A stretch of 12,190 bases of DNA, from positions 1-12,190 of the forward strand of contig JBIJDM010000066.1 in the NCBI GenBank assembly GCA_044344145.1. Reading direction: 5' to 3'. Of the stretch, positions 12,080 through 12,190 are shown in pieces. The notes under the pieces are model-generated. The model was given only the letters and a program-made list of their open reading frames with translations, did no database searches and was not told the DNA's origin. How positions within the stretch are numbered: position 1 is the first letter of the stretch; each line of letters opens with the position of its first letter. Made by a program: the position numbers and the translations under genes. The DNA comes from JBAXGE01 sp044344145. GTDB taxonomy: Bacteria; Planctomycetota; Phycisphaerae; WQYP01.

Positions 12080-12190
12080 CCCCTCCCTCTCCAATCTTAA
12101 CCGCACATGAGATCAAGACCCAAACCAATTCTAAAAAATCCCGCTCCCATGCGGAGATTAACCCCTCCCCCCGTCCCCATCCTGTCCATC

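Overview
The window is 12.2 kb of bacterial chromosome with three kinds of content. GC-rich housekeeping-type genes lie at 199-1494 and 5704-7260. A lower-GC accessory block lies at about 1560-5560. A minus-strand array of four paralogous pseudopilin-like genes fills 8025-12009. The non-coding DNA carries short dispersed repeats: TAATTCG heptamers followed by poly-C, a TTCCGTGTCC tandem, and GC hairpins containing GTGGACC or GACGTCCCC. These repeats, together with H-X9-DG-type pseudopilin-like proteins, point to the Planctomycetes/Verrucomicrobia/Lentisphaerae group, most likely a planctomycete of Phycisphaerae type. That placement is inference from style, not from a marker gene.

Layout. A textbook FNR/Dnr-type box (84-97), a -10 element (120-125) and a long leader hairpin (135-172) precede a class III (short) hybrid cluster protein, hcp (199-1494), which ends at a strong intrinsic terminator. 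An AT-rich gene for a predicted secreted protein of unknown function follows (1855-2814). Next comes a two-gene minus-strand operon. Its first gene is a beta-class DNA methyltransferase fused to an Mrr-like PD-(D/E)XK domain (5557-4082). Six bases later starts a RelA/SpoT-type nucleotidyltransferase with all synthetase motifs intact (4075-2996). This pair is the best candidate for an unusual, probably anti-phage, system. Beyond it are an ArnT/PMT-like membrane glycosyltransferase (5704-7260) and a convergent small DUF6998-type protein (7804-7349).

The right third holds four tandem paralogues transcribed leftward in the order 12009-11119, 11042-10140, 10109-9135, 8918-8025. Each has one N-terminal membrane helix, a conserved Cys/ANL-type segment, the H...NVAF-D(G/A)H-EWVPI motif of H-X9-DG pseudopilin-like proteins, and a nearly invariant YDM(I/M)FVPPL tail. 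None has a prepilin peptidase site. Their 3' halves look homogenised by gene conversion while their N-terminal anchors have diverged. One carries a 24-residue in-frame insertion in the H-X9-DG loop.

The hcp gene would protect against nitrosative stress under low oxygen, consistent with the FNR-type site. The methyltransferase-nuclease/RelA operon would be a self-contained accessory module. The glycosyltransferase and the pseudopilin-like array are envelope functions.
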